Origin: Bdellovibrio sp.
GTDB taxonomy: Bacteria > Bdellovibrionota > Bdellovibrionia > Bdellovibrionales > Bdellovibrionaceae
Assembly: GCA_014376935.1 (NCBI GenBank)
Contig: JACMQO010000109.1
Coordinates: 1 to 41,301 of the forward strand
Length of the DNA: 41,301 nucleotides
Direction of reading: 5' to 3'
Below are positions 1-8,854 of this stretch, piece after piece; positions within the stretch are counted from its first letter, which is position 1, and each line of letters starts with the position of its first letter. The notes beneath the pieces are model-generated. The model was given only the letters and a program-made list of their open reading frames with translations, was not told the DNA's origin and ran no database searches. The translations under genes and the position numbers were made by a program.

Positions 1-635
1 AAGGCCAAAATAAAATAACAATTGCGGCCCATCAGAAAGTAAAAATAAATTCGTATCCCGTTGAAAGCGATTTAAGTTCAAGCTTTGCCATTGCCGCTTT
101 TGCGGCCTTAAATGGTCAGGCGCGTTTTCAACATTTTCCATTTAAAAGCCTTCAACCAGATAAAGTATTTTTACAAATTTTAAAACGCATGGGAGCACTT
201 GTCGAAACGACTTCGGAGTGGGCGCAAGTTTCGCAAAGTAAAGAACTACTGCAAGCTGTGCATTGTAATTTAAATGACTGCCCCGATCTATTTCCGGTTT
301 TAGCGACCTTATGTGCGTTTGCACGGGGCGCATCGCAATTAGACGGAGCCCCGCATTTGATTTTTAAAGAATCAAATCGAATCGAAAAAACGGCCGAGCT
401 TTTAAACGCCATTGGCGTGAAGACGCAAATTTTACCCGACGGTATGCGGATCACTCCCCACCACCCGTTAACGACCCAAGTTAAGCCTTTTGAATTCGAT
501 ACCGATCATGATCATCGTTTAGCATTTGCTGCCGCATTAGTGGCATCACAAGGCTTTCCGATTCAAATTACAAATCCGCAGGTTGTCACAAAAAGCTTTC
601 CCGAATTTTGGGATATTGTTCGAATGAATTTTTAA
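1..635 (+). CDS. aroA: 3-phosphoshikimate 1-carboxyvinyltransferase (EPSP synthase), C-terminal part, truncated by the window start
   Basis: Frame is open from the window start. '...YPVESDLSSSFAIAAFAAL...' and 'HLIFKESNRIEKTAELLNAIG...FDTDHDHRLAFAAALVAS...' match the EPSP synthase C-terminal lobe. aroC follows directly. Confidence 0.93.
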   Translation, partial: GQNKITIAAHQKVKINSYPVESDLSSSFAIAAFAALNGQARFQHFPFKSLQPDKVFLQILKRMGALVETTSEWAQVSQSKELLQAVHCNLNDCPDLFPVLATLCAFARGASQLDGAPHLIFKESNRIEKTAELLNAIGVKTQILPDGMRITPHHPLTTQVKPFEFDTDHDHRLAFAAALVASQGFPIQITNPQVVTKSFPEFWDIVRMNF

Positions 636-643
636 CAAAGGAA

Positions 644-1690
644 ATGACCGTGTCAGCAAATACATTTGGCCAAAGATTTCAACTGACTAGTTTCGGCGAA
701 AGCCACGGCGTAGCATTAGGAGCCATCATCGAAGGATGCCCTGCGGGCGTTCATTTTGACTTTGCATTTCTAAATTCAGAGTTACAACGCCGTAGACCCG
801 GGCAAAGTGCCATCGTGACAGGCCGAAACGAAGACGACCTGCCCGAGGTTTTAAGTGGGGTCTACGAAGGAAAAACACTTGGAACGCCGATCGCGATTAT
901 CGTTCGCAACAAAGATCAACGTTCAGACGACTATAAAGAAATCGCAACGAAATCACGCCCCGGCCACGCCGATGATTTATGGCGCGAAAAGTTCGGACAC
1001 ACCGATCACCGCGGTGGCGGCCGATCATCTGGACGTGAAACTTTATCACGCGTGATTGGCGGAGCCATTGCCCGCATGGTCTTAAAAGAAATTTATCCCG
1101 AATTAAAAATTTTCGGATTCGCAACTTCGATTGGTCCGATCACTTTAGACCCCCAGCAGATTTTGAAAATCGAGTCTGACCTTATCGAAAAAAAAATAAT
1201 CGTCGATCAATTTTCGTCAAGGCTTCCAGATCAACAAAAAAACATACAAGCCCAAGATTTACTTTTAAAAGCAAAAACCGAAGGTCATAGTTATGGCGGA
1301 ACTGCTGAAATTTTTATTTCAGGTGCCCCCGTTGGTTTAGGGCAACCCGTTTTTCATAAATTAAAGTCTGACTTAGCCGCGGCCTTCATGAGCGTGGGCG
1401 CTACCGCCGGCGTCGAATTAGGTGATGGCCAAGACGCGGCCGAAGCCGAAGGCTCACAATTTCATCGTCAAGAATCGCAACGTCATTACGGCGGCATACG
1501 CGGTGGCATCAGCAGCGGCGAACCCATATTGTTTCGTGTTTCTTTCAAACCGACATCAACTGTTTTGGATGCGGCCAAGAAAGGCCGTCATGATCCATGT
1601 ATCGTAATTCGCGCAACACCCGTTTTAGAATCGATGGCGGCCTTAGTGATATTAGATCACGTGCTTTGGGCGCGTCAGGATAAAGTTTAG
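644..1690 (+). CDS. aroC: chorismate synthase
   Basis: FGQRFQLTSFGESHGVALGAIIEGCPAG, RRRPGQ, GHADDLWREKFGHTDHRGGGRSSGRET. Start trimmed from the ORF start 608 to ATG 644, which has an AAAGGA upstream. Confidence 0.97.
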   Translation: MTVSANTFGQRFQLTSFGESHGVALGAIIEGCPAGVHFDFAFLNSELQRRRPGQSAIVTGRNEDDLPEVLSGVYEGKTLGTPIAIIVRNKDQRSDDYKEIATKSRPGHADDLWREKFGHTDHRGGGRSSGRETLSRVIGGAIARMVLKEIYPELKIFGFATSIGPITLDPQQILKIESDLIEKKIIVDQFSSRLPDQQKNIQAQDLLLKAKTEGHSYGGTAEIFISGAPVGLGQPVFHKLKSDLAAAFMSVGATAGVELGDGQDAAEAEGSQFHRQESQRHYGGIRGGISSGEPILFRVSFKPTSTVLDAAKKGRHDPCIVIRATPVLESMAALVILDHVLWARQDKV

Positions 1691-1775
1691 CTGTGTGCCG
1701 TCTTAATTTGAGACTTATAGAAATTTAAAAGATTTTTCCAATCGACAAAGTTATTCTTAAAACTGGAGTATCATC

Positions 1776-2195
1776 ATGAAATACACAGCTTTATTTTTGA
1801 TTCTATTTTCTTCTTTAATCACCTACGCCCAATCAAAAAATCAAATCGATCAGCAAGCCTTACAGCAAACACAAGAGCTGATGAAAAATCCAACCGAACG
1901 CAATAAAGCCATCAGCCAAGATCCCAATGCGCAAGGCACCGATAAAATGGTGAAAGATTTAATGGGCGCAAACAGCGAAGAAATGTATAAGGCGGCGGCC
2001 GACTTTATGCCTTATGTTGTCGAAAAAGGTAAAGGTGATCCCAATAAAATGAATGAATTCATCCAGCAAGCCTTACGCGATCCTGCGGCATTTGAAAAAG
2101 ATTTACCCAGCGATTTGAAAGAAAAAATATCATCCCTAGCTAAAAAAGCAAAACCGCTTCCACAAGCAGGCGATAATAAAGTTAAAACTCCTTAA
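1776..2195 (+). CDS. hypothetical secreted protein
   Basis: Signal peptide MKYTALFLILFSSLITYAQS; GGAG 10 nt upstream of the ATG; no family recognised. Confidence 0.7.
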   Translation: MKYTALFLILFSSLITYAQSKNQIDQQALQQTQELMKNPTERNKAISQDPNAQGTDKMVKDLMGANSEEMYKAAADFMPYVVEKGKGDPNKMNEFIQQALRDPAAFEKDLPSDLKEKISSLAKKAKPLPQAGDNKVKTP

Positions 2196-2374
2196 AATTG
2201 CCCTTGGCTTAACGAAGTCGGCATTTCTCAGCAAATTCATCTCGTTGATGCTCATTAGTTAAAAAAAATTAATTTGTATCGGCACTGCTCTTGCTCTTTA
2301 CTAATTCAAATCATTCGTTTTTAGTTAATAAGTACTAAAAATGGATTTTAATATTAAAAAAGGGGAATTTTTCC

Positions 2375-2923
2375 GTGAAAAAAACAATGCTAGCCTTTAT
2401 TTTTGCATTCGCCATGACACCCATTTTAGCTTACGCTGAAGACGCACCTGCTGCGACCGCAATGCCGCCAGCAATAACGGACAACCAAATCGCTGAAGTG
2501 ATGAAGACGGCCAACATGGCTGAAATTGACGCGGCAAAAGTGGCTAAGTCAAAATCAAAAAACCAACAAGTTAAAGAGTACGCTGAACACATGATCGTTG
2601 AACACCGACAAAATGATAAAGACGCAAAAATCTTAGCTAAAAAAGTAGATATCAAGCCAAAATCAAATGACATCGCCAGGGGCATCAAAAAAGATGCGAA
2701 AATAGAATTAGCTGATTTGAAAAAAATGAGCGGCGCTGACTTCGACAAAGGTTACATGAAAATGCAAATCGGTATGCACCAAGAATTATTAAACGATCTT
2801 GATCAAAAATTTATTCCGGCCGCGCAAAACACGCACTTTAAAGAGTTTCTACAAACGACTCGTACGCACGTAGCAGCCCATTTAGCCAAAGCCCAAGAAG
2901 TACAAATTGATATCAGTAAGTAA
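2375..2923 (+). CDS. DUF4142 domain-containing secreted protein (GTG start)
   Basis: Signal peptide, then 'AEIDAAKVAKSKSKNQQVKEYAEHMIVEH...' and 'HQELLNDLDQKFIPAAQNTHFKEFLQTTRTHVAAHLAKAQ', typical of DUF4142. Confidence 0.8.
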   Translation: MKKTMLAFIFAFAMTPILAYAEDAPAATAMPPAITDNQIAEVMKTANMAEIDAAKVAKSKSKNQQVKEYAEHMIVEHRQNDKDAKILAKKVDIKPKSNDIARGIKKDAKIELADLKKMSGADFDKGYMKMQIGMHQELLNDLDQKFIPAAQNTHFKEFLQTTRTHVAAHLAKAQEVQIDISK

Positions 2924-2939
2924 TTTTTTAGATCGAAGC

Positions 2940-3281
2940 TTATTCGGTTCTTAATTTTTTAAAGAACGAATGATCTAATGACAATCCCGCGCTGGTGACC
3001 GTTTGGGTCACCGACGCGATAAATTTTAAAGCATTTCCCGTTAAGCTAAACTTCGCAACCACACAAATTTTAATTTTCTTTCCCTTTGCATCCGGAAAAA
3101 CATTTTCAATTTCTTTGCTTTCAACGAATTTAAGATAGTTTGTGATTTTCTCTTGAAGAAGATGAATGTGCATTTTTTCATTAGACCAGTCTAAATGGTC
3201 AAAGATATTAAGGATAACGTCATTCGACTCTTTATCGACACTGATGGCGTCTATTTTATGAACATCTTCAACCGTACTCAT
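2940..3281 (-). CDS. small protein resembling the DUF6572 family
   Basis: 'KIDAISVDKESNDVILNIFDHLDWSNEKMHIHLLQEKITNYLKFVES' resembles DUF6572-type proteins (recalled, not searched). Confidence 0.6.
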   Translation of the reverse strand: MSTVEDVHKIDAISVDKESNDVILNIFDHLDWSNEKMHIHLLQEKITNYLKFVESKEIENVFPDAKGKKIKICVVAKFSLTGNALKFIASVTQTVTSAGLSLDHSFFKKLRTE

Positions 3282-3429
3282 AGACTAATATTCCCCATTT
3301 AATCGACGACAATCAAGAAAAACACTTTACCGGGTCCTGACCTTATTTTTTAACAGCTGGACTAAAGAGATGCGTCATCAAGATTCATTTAAGGTTGAAA
3401 CTTGCATGGAACTCACGTTTATTTGACCG

Positions 3430-5079
3430 ATGTTTAAACTATTAATACCCCTCCTATTCATTGGCGTTTTTACTCTTAATTGCAAAGCGGATGATATCCC
3501 TCTTAAGATTGCGGTCGTTCAAGAGTTCGGTCAATTTAACCCGATCACTTTAAATCTGGCTTCGACTGAATCGTTTCTGCATTTCGTTTTACGCGGACTG
3601 ACCGCACAGGATGATAAAGGGGTTTTAATCCCCGACCTAGCTGATAGCATTCCCTCTTTAAAAAACAAAATGGCCCAGATCATCACCGACAAGTCGACGC
3701 AAAAAATCAAAGCGCACTGGACCATTAAAAAGAACGCGGCCTGGAGCGATGGAAAACCCGTGATTTGTCAGGACTGGTGGTTAGGATGGCAAGCTGGCCT
3801 AAGTGCGAACACCATGACTCAAGAAAAAACGTTATACTCTAAAATCGAAAAAATTGAATGGACGGCCCAAGATCCGAAAAAATGTTCCGTCACTTACACG
3901 ACAAGTAGTTGGGCCTTCGACCGCGATCTGCCTTACCCGATTCCGTACCATTTAGAAAACGCGATCTTTGAAAAATGGAAAAATCAAAAAGAAGCTTACG
4001 ACCAAAATTCAATTTACGTCACGGCGCCCGCAATGCCGGGTCTTTACAATGGTCCTTATGTCGTTGAAGACTTTAAATTAGGAAGTCATTTTATATTAAC
4101 TCCGAATAAATATTTTTTTGGAGAAAAACCTAAGATCTTGAAAATATCGGTTCAACACATGGGCGAAGCAAACAGTTTGCAGGCGCATCTAAAAACAAAG
4201 TCGATCAACATGATTTCGGCCGTTGGCTTTCCACCTGACATGGCATTTAGTTTTGCGGATGCAGAAAAAGATTCTGACTTTAAAGTCTTTTTTCAAGATT
4301 CGCCAATCTTTCAAGGGTTATTTCTAAATCATGAAAGCCCAATGCTTTCTGATATTAAAATTCGTAAAGCTTTAAGTCTTGCGATCGATCGTAAAAAATT
4401 AACCGAAGCTTTTTTTGGCGGAAAATTAAAGCCCGCCGAAACTTTTATTCCTCCGAACTTTCCAGAGTTTGTAGCCCGCAAACCCACGTTTAATCGCGCC
4501 GATGCTAAAAAAATATTAGACGCCGATGGCTGGATCATTAGCAGTGATAAAAAAATCAGATCTAAAAACGGGAAAGACTTAATTATTGATTTTAAAACGT
4601 CATCAGGAATTAAAATTTTAGAAACGATTCAAGTTTTTATCTGTAGCGAATTCGCCCAAATTCAAGTGGGATGTTCGATTAAAAACCAACCGCCACGTAT
4701 TTTACTTGGCGACACAATTTCTAAAGGCGAATTTGAAATGGCCATGTTCGGAAATTCAATCCTGCCGGATACGTCGCTGACATCGATGTTTTCGTCGAAA
4801 GAAATTCCAACGAAAAAAAACAGTTGGACCGGAGCCAATAACCTGCGCTGGAAGTCAGCCAAAGCAGATCAACTTTTGTTAGCCTTCGACCAAGAACCGA
4901 ACCGGTCAAAACGCAGTCAAATCTTGAAAGACTTAGAAAAAGAGATTTTAGATCAAGTGGCGTTCATCCCGGTCTATCACCGCAGAGAAGCCGCCGTCAT
5001 TCCGAAAACTTTAACAGGACTGAATTACCTCGGAAAAGGAACCAATTTTATGTTTCCAGAACGTTGGAAACTGCCGTAG
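3430..5079 (+). CDS. ABC transporter solute-binding protein, family 5 (peptide/OppA type)
   Basis: Signal peptide; 'WSDGKPVICQDWWLGWQAGL', 'YNGPYVVEDFKLGSHFILTPNKYFFG', 'IRKALSLAIDRKKLTEAFFGG', 'PVYHRREAAVI' are SBP_bac_5 landmarks. Confidence 0.9.
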   Translation: MFKLLIPLLFIGVFTLNCKADDIPLKIAVVQEFGQFNPITLNLASTESFLHFVLRGLTAQDDKGVLIPDLADSIPSLKNKMAQIITDKSTQKIKAHWTIKKNAAWSDGKPVICQDWWLGWQAGLSANTMTQEKTLYSKIEKIEWTAQDPKKCSVTYTTSSWAFDRDLPYPIPYHLENAIFEKWKNQKEAYDQNSIYVTAPAMPGLYNGPYVVEDFKLGSHFILTPNKYFFGEKPKILKISVQHMGEANSLQAHLKTKSINMISAVGFPPDMAFSFADAEKDSDFKVFFQDSPIFQGLFLNHESPMLSDIKIRKALSLAIDRKKLTEAFFGGKLKPAETFIPPNFPEFVARKPTFNRADAKKILDADGWIISSDKKIRSKNGKDLIIDFKTSSGIKILETIQVFICSEFAQIQVGCSIKNQPPRILLGDTISKGEFEMAMFGNSILPDTSLTSMFSSKEIPTKKNSWTGANNLRWKSAKADQLLLAFDQEPNRSKRSQILKDLEKEILDQVAFIPVYHRREAAVIPKTLTGLNYLGKGTNFMFPERWKLP

Positions 5080-5134
5080 AAAAGCCACATCGCTTGGTCA
5101 GCAAACACTTCAGAAACCGAACTTTATTTAAGTC

Positions 5135-5177
5135 AAAAACAACTGCTTGAACTTCGGGCAGTTGTTTTTTAATTTTT
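5135..5177 (+). terminator. Rho-independent terminator after the solute-binding protein gene
   Basis: AAAACAACTGC-ttgaacttcgg-GCAGTTGTTTT followed by a T-rich run (TTTTTTAATTTTT). Confidence 0.85.
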
Positions 5178-5256
5178 AAACTTTTTTTATTGAATTAATC
5201 ATGTTAAAAAAACATAAATTTTTTGACATTAAAGTCATCAACCCAAGGAGATCCTC

Positions 5257-5562
5257 ATGAAAAAACTTATCTTAGCTGCAATGGTATTAGCTGCTGTTTC
5301 TTGTACTAAAAAAGAAGAAACTGCTGCGACAACTACAACTACTGAAACAACTGCAACTGCTCCAGCAACAACTGAAGCGACTGCAACGACAACAACAGCT
5401 ACTGATGCTGCTGCAACTACAGCTCCTGCTGCGACTACAACTGAAGCGACTGCAACTGCTCCAGCTGCTACAACAACGACTACAACTGAAGCAACTGCGC
5501 CAAAAGCTAACGCTACTAAAACAACTAAAACTGAAGAAACAACAACTAAAAAAACTCACTAG
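5257..5562 (+). CDS. low-complexity Thr/Ala-rich putative lipoprotein
   Basis: MKKLILAAMVLAAVSC lipobox, then an almost pure T/A/E/P/K tail ending TKKTH; AAGGAG Shine-Dalgarno. Confidence 0.75.
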   Translation: MKKLILAAMVLAAVSCTKKEETAATTTTTETTATAPATTEATATTTTATDAAATTAPAATTTEATATAPAATTTTTTEATAPKANATKTTKTEETTTKKTH

Positions 5563-5567
5563 TTTTT

Positions 5568-6428
5568 CTAGTTCATCAGAACATCTACCCACGGGCGTTT
5601 GCTTGTGGGTATTGCTTCTTTCGGCATAAATAAGCCCGTACGAAGCCCGCCATCAAAAGCTAAACTTCCCGCCCACATTTCTTTTTGTTTCAAAATCATC
5701 TTTAAAATCGCAAATGCTTTCGCATTATTGCCTTTCATCACTTTAATGACTTCTTCAACGGTAACATGCGGAATGGCATCATCCCAGCAGTCATAGTCGG
5801 TCACAAAACTAAATGGCAAATAAGGAAGACCCGCTTCACGTGCTAAAGCGTACTCTGGAAAATTCGACATCCCGATAATTTGCGCGCCCATTTGGCGATA
5901 AGTATTAGATTCTGCCTTAGTTGAAAAGTAAGGACCTTCGATGCAAACGTAGGTTTGCCCGAAATGAATGTTAAATGATAAAGACTTTTTGTTATCTACC
6001 AACACCAGTTCTTTTAATTTTTCGGCCATTTTTTCGCAAATAGGTTTGGCTAACGAAACGTGACCAATTAAGCCTTCGCCTAAAAATGTATGCGCACGTA
6101 AAGATTTTGTGCGATCGATGTACTGGTATGGAATCACCAAGTCACCGGGCGCGTGTTCTTTTTGTAAAGAGCCGACCGCACTAAATGATAAAATCGCTTT
6201 AACGCCCATATTTTTTAACGCGTAAATATTCGCACGGTAATTAATTTCTGAAGGCATATGTTCATGATGATCACCGTGTCTAGAGATAAACAAAAACTCT
6301 TGGCCTTCAACTTTGACCTTTTTAAAACCGCTAGACGCTAAACCAAATGGAGTTTCACGATTTAATAATTCGACCGTTTCAAACTCTTCAAATTTTTCAA
6401 AACCTGATCCACCGATAACACCAAACAT
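5568..6428 (-). CDS. mtnP: S-methyl-5'-thioadenosine phosphorylase
   Basis: MFGVIGGSGF, FISRHGDHHEHMPSEINYRANIYALKNMGVKAILSFSAVGSL, CIEGPYFSTKAESNTYRQMGAQIIGMSNFPEYALAREAGL, VTDYDCW. Confidence 0.95.
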   Translation of the reverse strand: MFGVIGGSGFEKFEEFETVELLNRETPFGLASSGFKKVKVEGQEFLFISRHGDHHEHMPSEINYRANIYALKNMGVKAILSFSAVGSLQKEHAPGDLVIPYQYIDRTKSLRAHTFLGEGLIGHVSLAKPICEKMAEKLKELVLVDNKKSLSFNIHFGQTYVCIEGPYFSTKAESNTYRQMGAQIIGMSNFPEYALAREAGLPYLPFSFVTDYDCWDDAIPHVTVEEVIKVMKGNNAKAFAILKMILKQKEMWAGSLAFDGGLRTGLFMPKEAIPTSKRPWVDVLMN

Positions 6429-6462
6429 ATAACTTCCTTTGCTAGTTCTATTAATAAAAAAT

Positions 6463-7506
6463 TTATTTTAAAAACACGCCGGCATCGACGTCTTTTTGCG
6501 TGTACACACCGCGATCTAAAATCCAGACCGCAACTAATTTGGCGGGCGTCACATCAAATGATGGATTATAAACTTTTGAGTCAAGCGGCGCCCACTGTAC
6601 CGATCCGAAATGCCCTTGCACACCTAAAACTTCGCTTGGTTTACGTTGCTCGATCGGAATCAATTCACCACTGGCACAGGTCGGATCGACCGTCGTATAG
6701 GGTGCCGCCACATAAAACGGAATTTGATGATAAAAACAATTCACCGCCACGCTGTAGGTTCCAATTTTATTCGCAAAATCACCATTGGCCGCAATGCGGT
6801 CTGACCCAACGATAGCTTTTGTGATTTTTTTCAAACTCATCAGCTGCGCGGCCATATTATCGGTAATTAATGTGTACGGAATTTTTAATTTTTGTAACTC
6901 CCACGTTGTTAGTCGTCCACCTTGCAATAAGGGGCGAGTTTCATCAACGTAGACGTGAATTTTTTTACCTTGCGCATGCGCTTTCGCAATCACGCCTAAG
7001 GCCGTTCCAACACCGGCCGTGGCTAACCCGCCCGTGTTACAATGAGTTAGAATTTGGTCGCCGTCGACAAACAAGGCCGCGCCATTTGTGGCCATGCGGT
7101 CACAAAGTTGAACGTCTTCATCAAAAATCGCTACCGCTTCATTCACCACGTTTTCTAAAGAGAACTTTGAATTTAAAACGGCGCGCATGCGATCAATACA
7201 AACCATTAAATTAACGGCCGTCGGACGCGATTCGTACAGTTCGGTGGCAGCCTTTTGTAATTCAGCTTGCGATTTATTTTCGATCGCAAGCTTGGCTAAC
7301 ATCAAACTAGCCGACACCCCGATCAACGGGGCCCCGCGAACACGGAGCGACTGAATAATTTCAACCATTTGCGGTAACGATTCGACGATCAACCATTTTT
7401 CTTCAAAAGGTAACAGTGTTTGATCTAAAATTTTAAATTCAGATTTTTTTAAATCAGCTGAATATGAAAATTCTAACGACATCGAAGTTAATTTTTTCAA
7501 ACTCAT
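6463..7506 (-). CDS. mtnA: methylthioribose-1-phosphate isomerase
   Basis: VRGAPLIGVSA, LTHCNTGGLATAGVGTALGVI, VYVDETRPLLQGGRLTTWEL, VGSDRIAANGDFANKIGTYSVAV. Confidence 0.96.
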   Translation of the reverse strand: MSLKKLTSMSLEFSYSADLKKSEFKILDQTLLPFEEKWLIVESLPQMVEIIQSLRVRGAPLIGVSASLMLAKLAIENKSQAELQKAATELYESRPTAVNLMVCIDRMRAVLNSKFSLENVVNEAVAIFDEDVQLCDRMATNGAALFVDGDQILTHCNTGGLATAGVGTALGVIAKAHAQGKKIHVYVDETRPLLQGGRLTTWELQKLKIPYTLITDNMAAQLMSLKKITKAIVGSDRIAANGDFANKIGTYSVAVNCFYHQIPFYVAAPYTTVDPTCASGELIPIEQRKPSEVLGVQGHFGSVQWAPLDSKVYNPSFDVTPAKLVAVWILDRGVYTQKDVDAGVFLK

Positions 7507-8198
7507 AATAAAATGTTTCCTATTTTTTGACGAAGCTCGTACAAGTACGCAATTTCTTCTTTGGGTAATGAATGTAAACCACCCAGCTTTTCTGCCGATG
7601 CTAAAATTTGCGCTGAATGTTCAATGCGCTCCATACCTCGGTAGGCCTCGTCTAAATCGGCTCCCCACGTGATGGCTCCATGATTTCTTAAAATCATGGC
7701 TTGATGCTTTGGTAAATAAGGTACTAAAACTTTTCCCATGTCTTCAGTGCCAGGGCGCGCGTAAGGCACAAACGGAATATCACCCGTCGCTAAAATAACT
7801 TCTGATAAACAATCGCTGGGTAACTTTTTTAATTCAGGCCGAGCAATCGACCAAGCGATGGCCGTCGGTGGATGCGCGTGCACGATCGCTTTGGCTTCGG
7901 GGCAACGTTTAAAAACTTCAAGGTGCATCAAACGCTCAGATGAAGGTTTACCGATCAACACATCGCCGTTTAGGTTGATCACGGCCATTTGTTCAGGCGA
8001 CATAAATCCCTTCATGACTCCGCTGGGCGTGATTAGAATTTCATCGTCACTAATTCGGTAGCTGACATTGCCGTCGGCTGCGGCCAACATATTGCGCGCA
8101 TGCAGACGCTGACAGACTAAGACGATCTCTTGAGCAACTTTTTGAGCGGTGAAATTTGTCATGAAATAGTCATACATCGCCCTGCTAAATAATGGCAA
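7503..8198 (-). CDS. class II aldolase/adducin family protein (candidate 5-methylthioribulose/5-deoxyribulose-phosphate aldolase or MtnB-like); exact start uncertain (8198, 8177 or 8162)
   Basis: 'GNVSYRI...ILITPSGV', 'SSERLMHLEVF', 'AIVHAHPPTA', 'LRNHGAITWGADLDEAYRGMERIEHSA'. Overlaps mtnA by 4 bp. Confidence 0.88.
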   Translation of the reverse strand: MPLFSRAMYDYFMTNFTAQKVAQEIVLVCQRLHARNMLAAADGNVSYRISDDEILITPSGVMKGFMSPEQMAVINLNGDVLIGKPSSERLMHLEVFKRCPEAKAIVHAHPPTAIAWSIARPELKKLPSDCLSEVILATGDIPFVPYARPGTEDMGKVLVPYLPKHQAMILRNHGAITWGADLDEAYRGMERIEHSAQILASAEKLGGLHSLPKEEIAYLYELRQKIGNILL

Positions 8199-8256
8199 GT
8201 ACAGGCAAATAAGGATGTGAAGAATTGCTTAGGCCTTGAGATTTAAGAAATAAAAA

Positions 8257-8715
8257 TTAAAATTCGCCTTCAGCTTTAATTTTTAAGCCACCCTTTGTGG
8301 GACGTCCTTTGAGTTTAACTTTTGTTCCACCAATGGTTGTTTCACCGGTTGAAATACCATCGCGTAGGTTCATGCCTTTTTTTACTTTTTCGGCGGCCTC
8401 GTCGATATCTTTCGTGTTTAAATTGGCTTTGATGGCCTCACGACGCTTCTCTTCAAGCTCTTCGGGCGATAATGCGGCATCACCTTTTTGCAGTCGGTAT
8501 TTATTACTTTTGCCGCTAATAGCATCTTTCAGGGCTTTGGCATCATTCGCAGTCGCGCCTAATTGATCAAAACCACTAGCGGTATTGCATTCGCCATTTA
8601 TACAAACACTGGCCCCACCATTACGCATAGGCATATTGGGGTCATCGCCTTCAGCCACTTCGGCTTGGACACGCAGGCAAAACAAAATAAAAAGCGCTAG
8701 AGTGATCTTAGACAC
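8257..8715 (-). CDS. hypothetical secreted protein (GTG start)
   Basis: N-terminal hydrophobic signal; Lys-rich helical middle region; no family recognised. Confidence 0.6.
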   Translation of the reverse strand: MSKITLALFILFCLRVQAEVAEGDDPNMPMRNGGASVCINGECNTASGFDQLGATANDAKALKDAISGKSNKYRLQKGDAALSPEELEEKRREAIKANLNTKDIDEAAEKVKKGMNLRDGISTGETTIGGTKVKLKGRPTKGGLKIKAEGEF

Positions 8716-8854
8716 AGTTTCTATTCGGCTGTAGTCCAGCCCAACTTGAAAAATTTGTTCATTTTTACACTCGACGGCCTATCTCAGGTTGAAACGCTTG
8801 TCACTGCGCCTGCCAGCCTGTACTAATAACCCCTCTTATTGAAAGTAGGCCCTT

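Noticed and set aside
5287-5592. Minus-strand Ser/Cys-rich ORF of 101 aa
   Set aside because: Antisense of the Thr/Ala repeat gene; Ser/Cys/Arg richness is a by-product of the complementary repeats.
5561-5620. Stem ACCCAC-gggcgtttgctt-GTGGGT as a terminator
   Set aside because: It lies within the mtnP C-terminal codons and has no proper T run for either gene; too weak to call.
6870-7214. 114-aa plus-strand ORF opposite mtnA
   Set aside because: Lies opposite a clearly conserved gene; composition is antisense-like.
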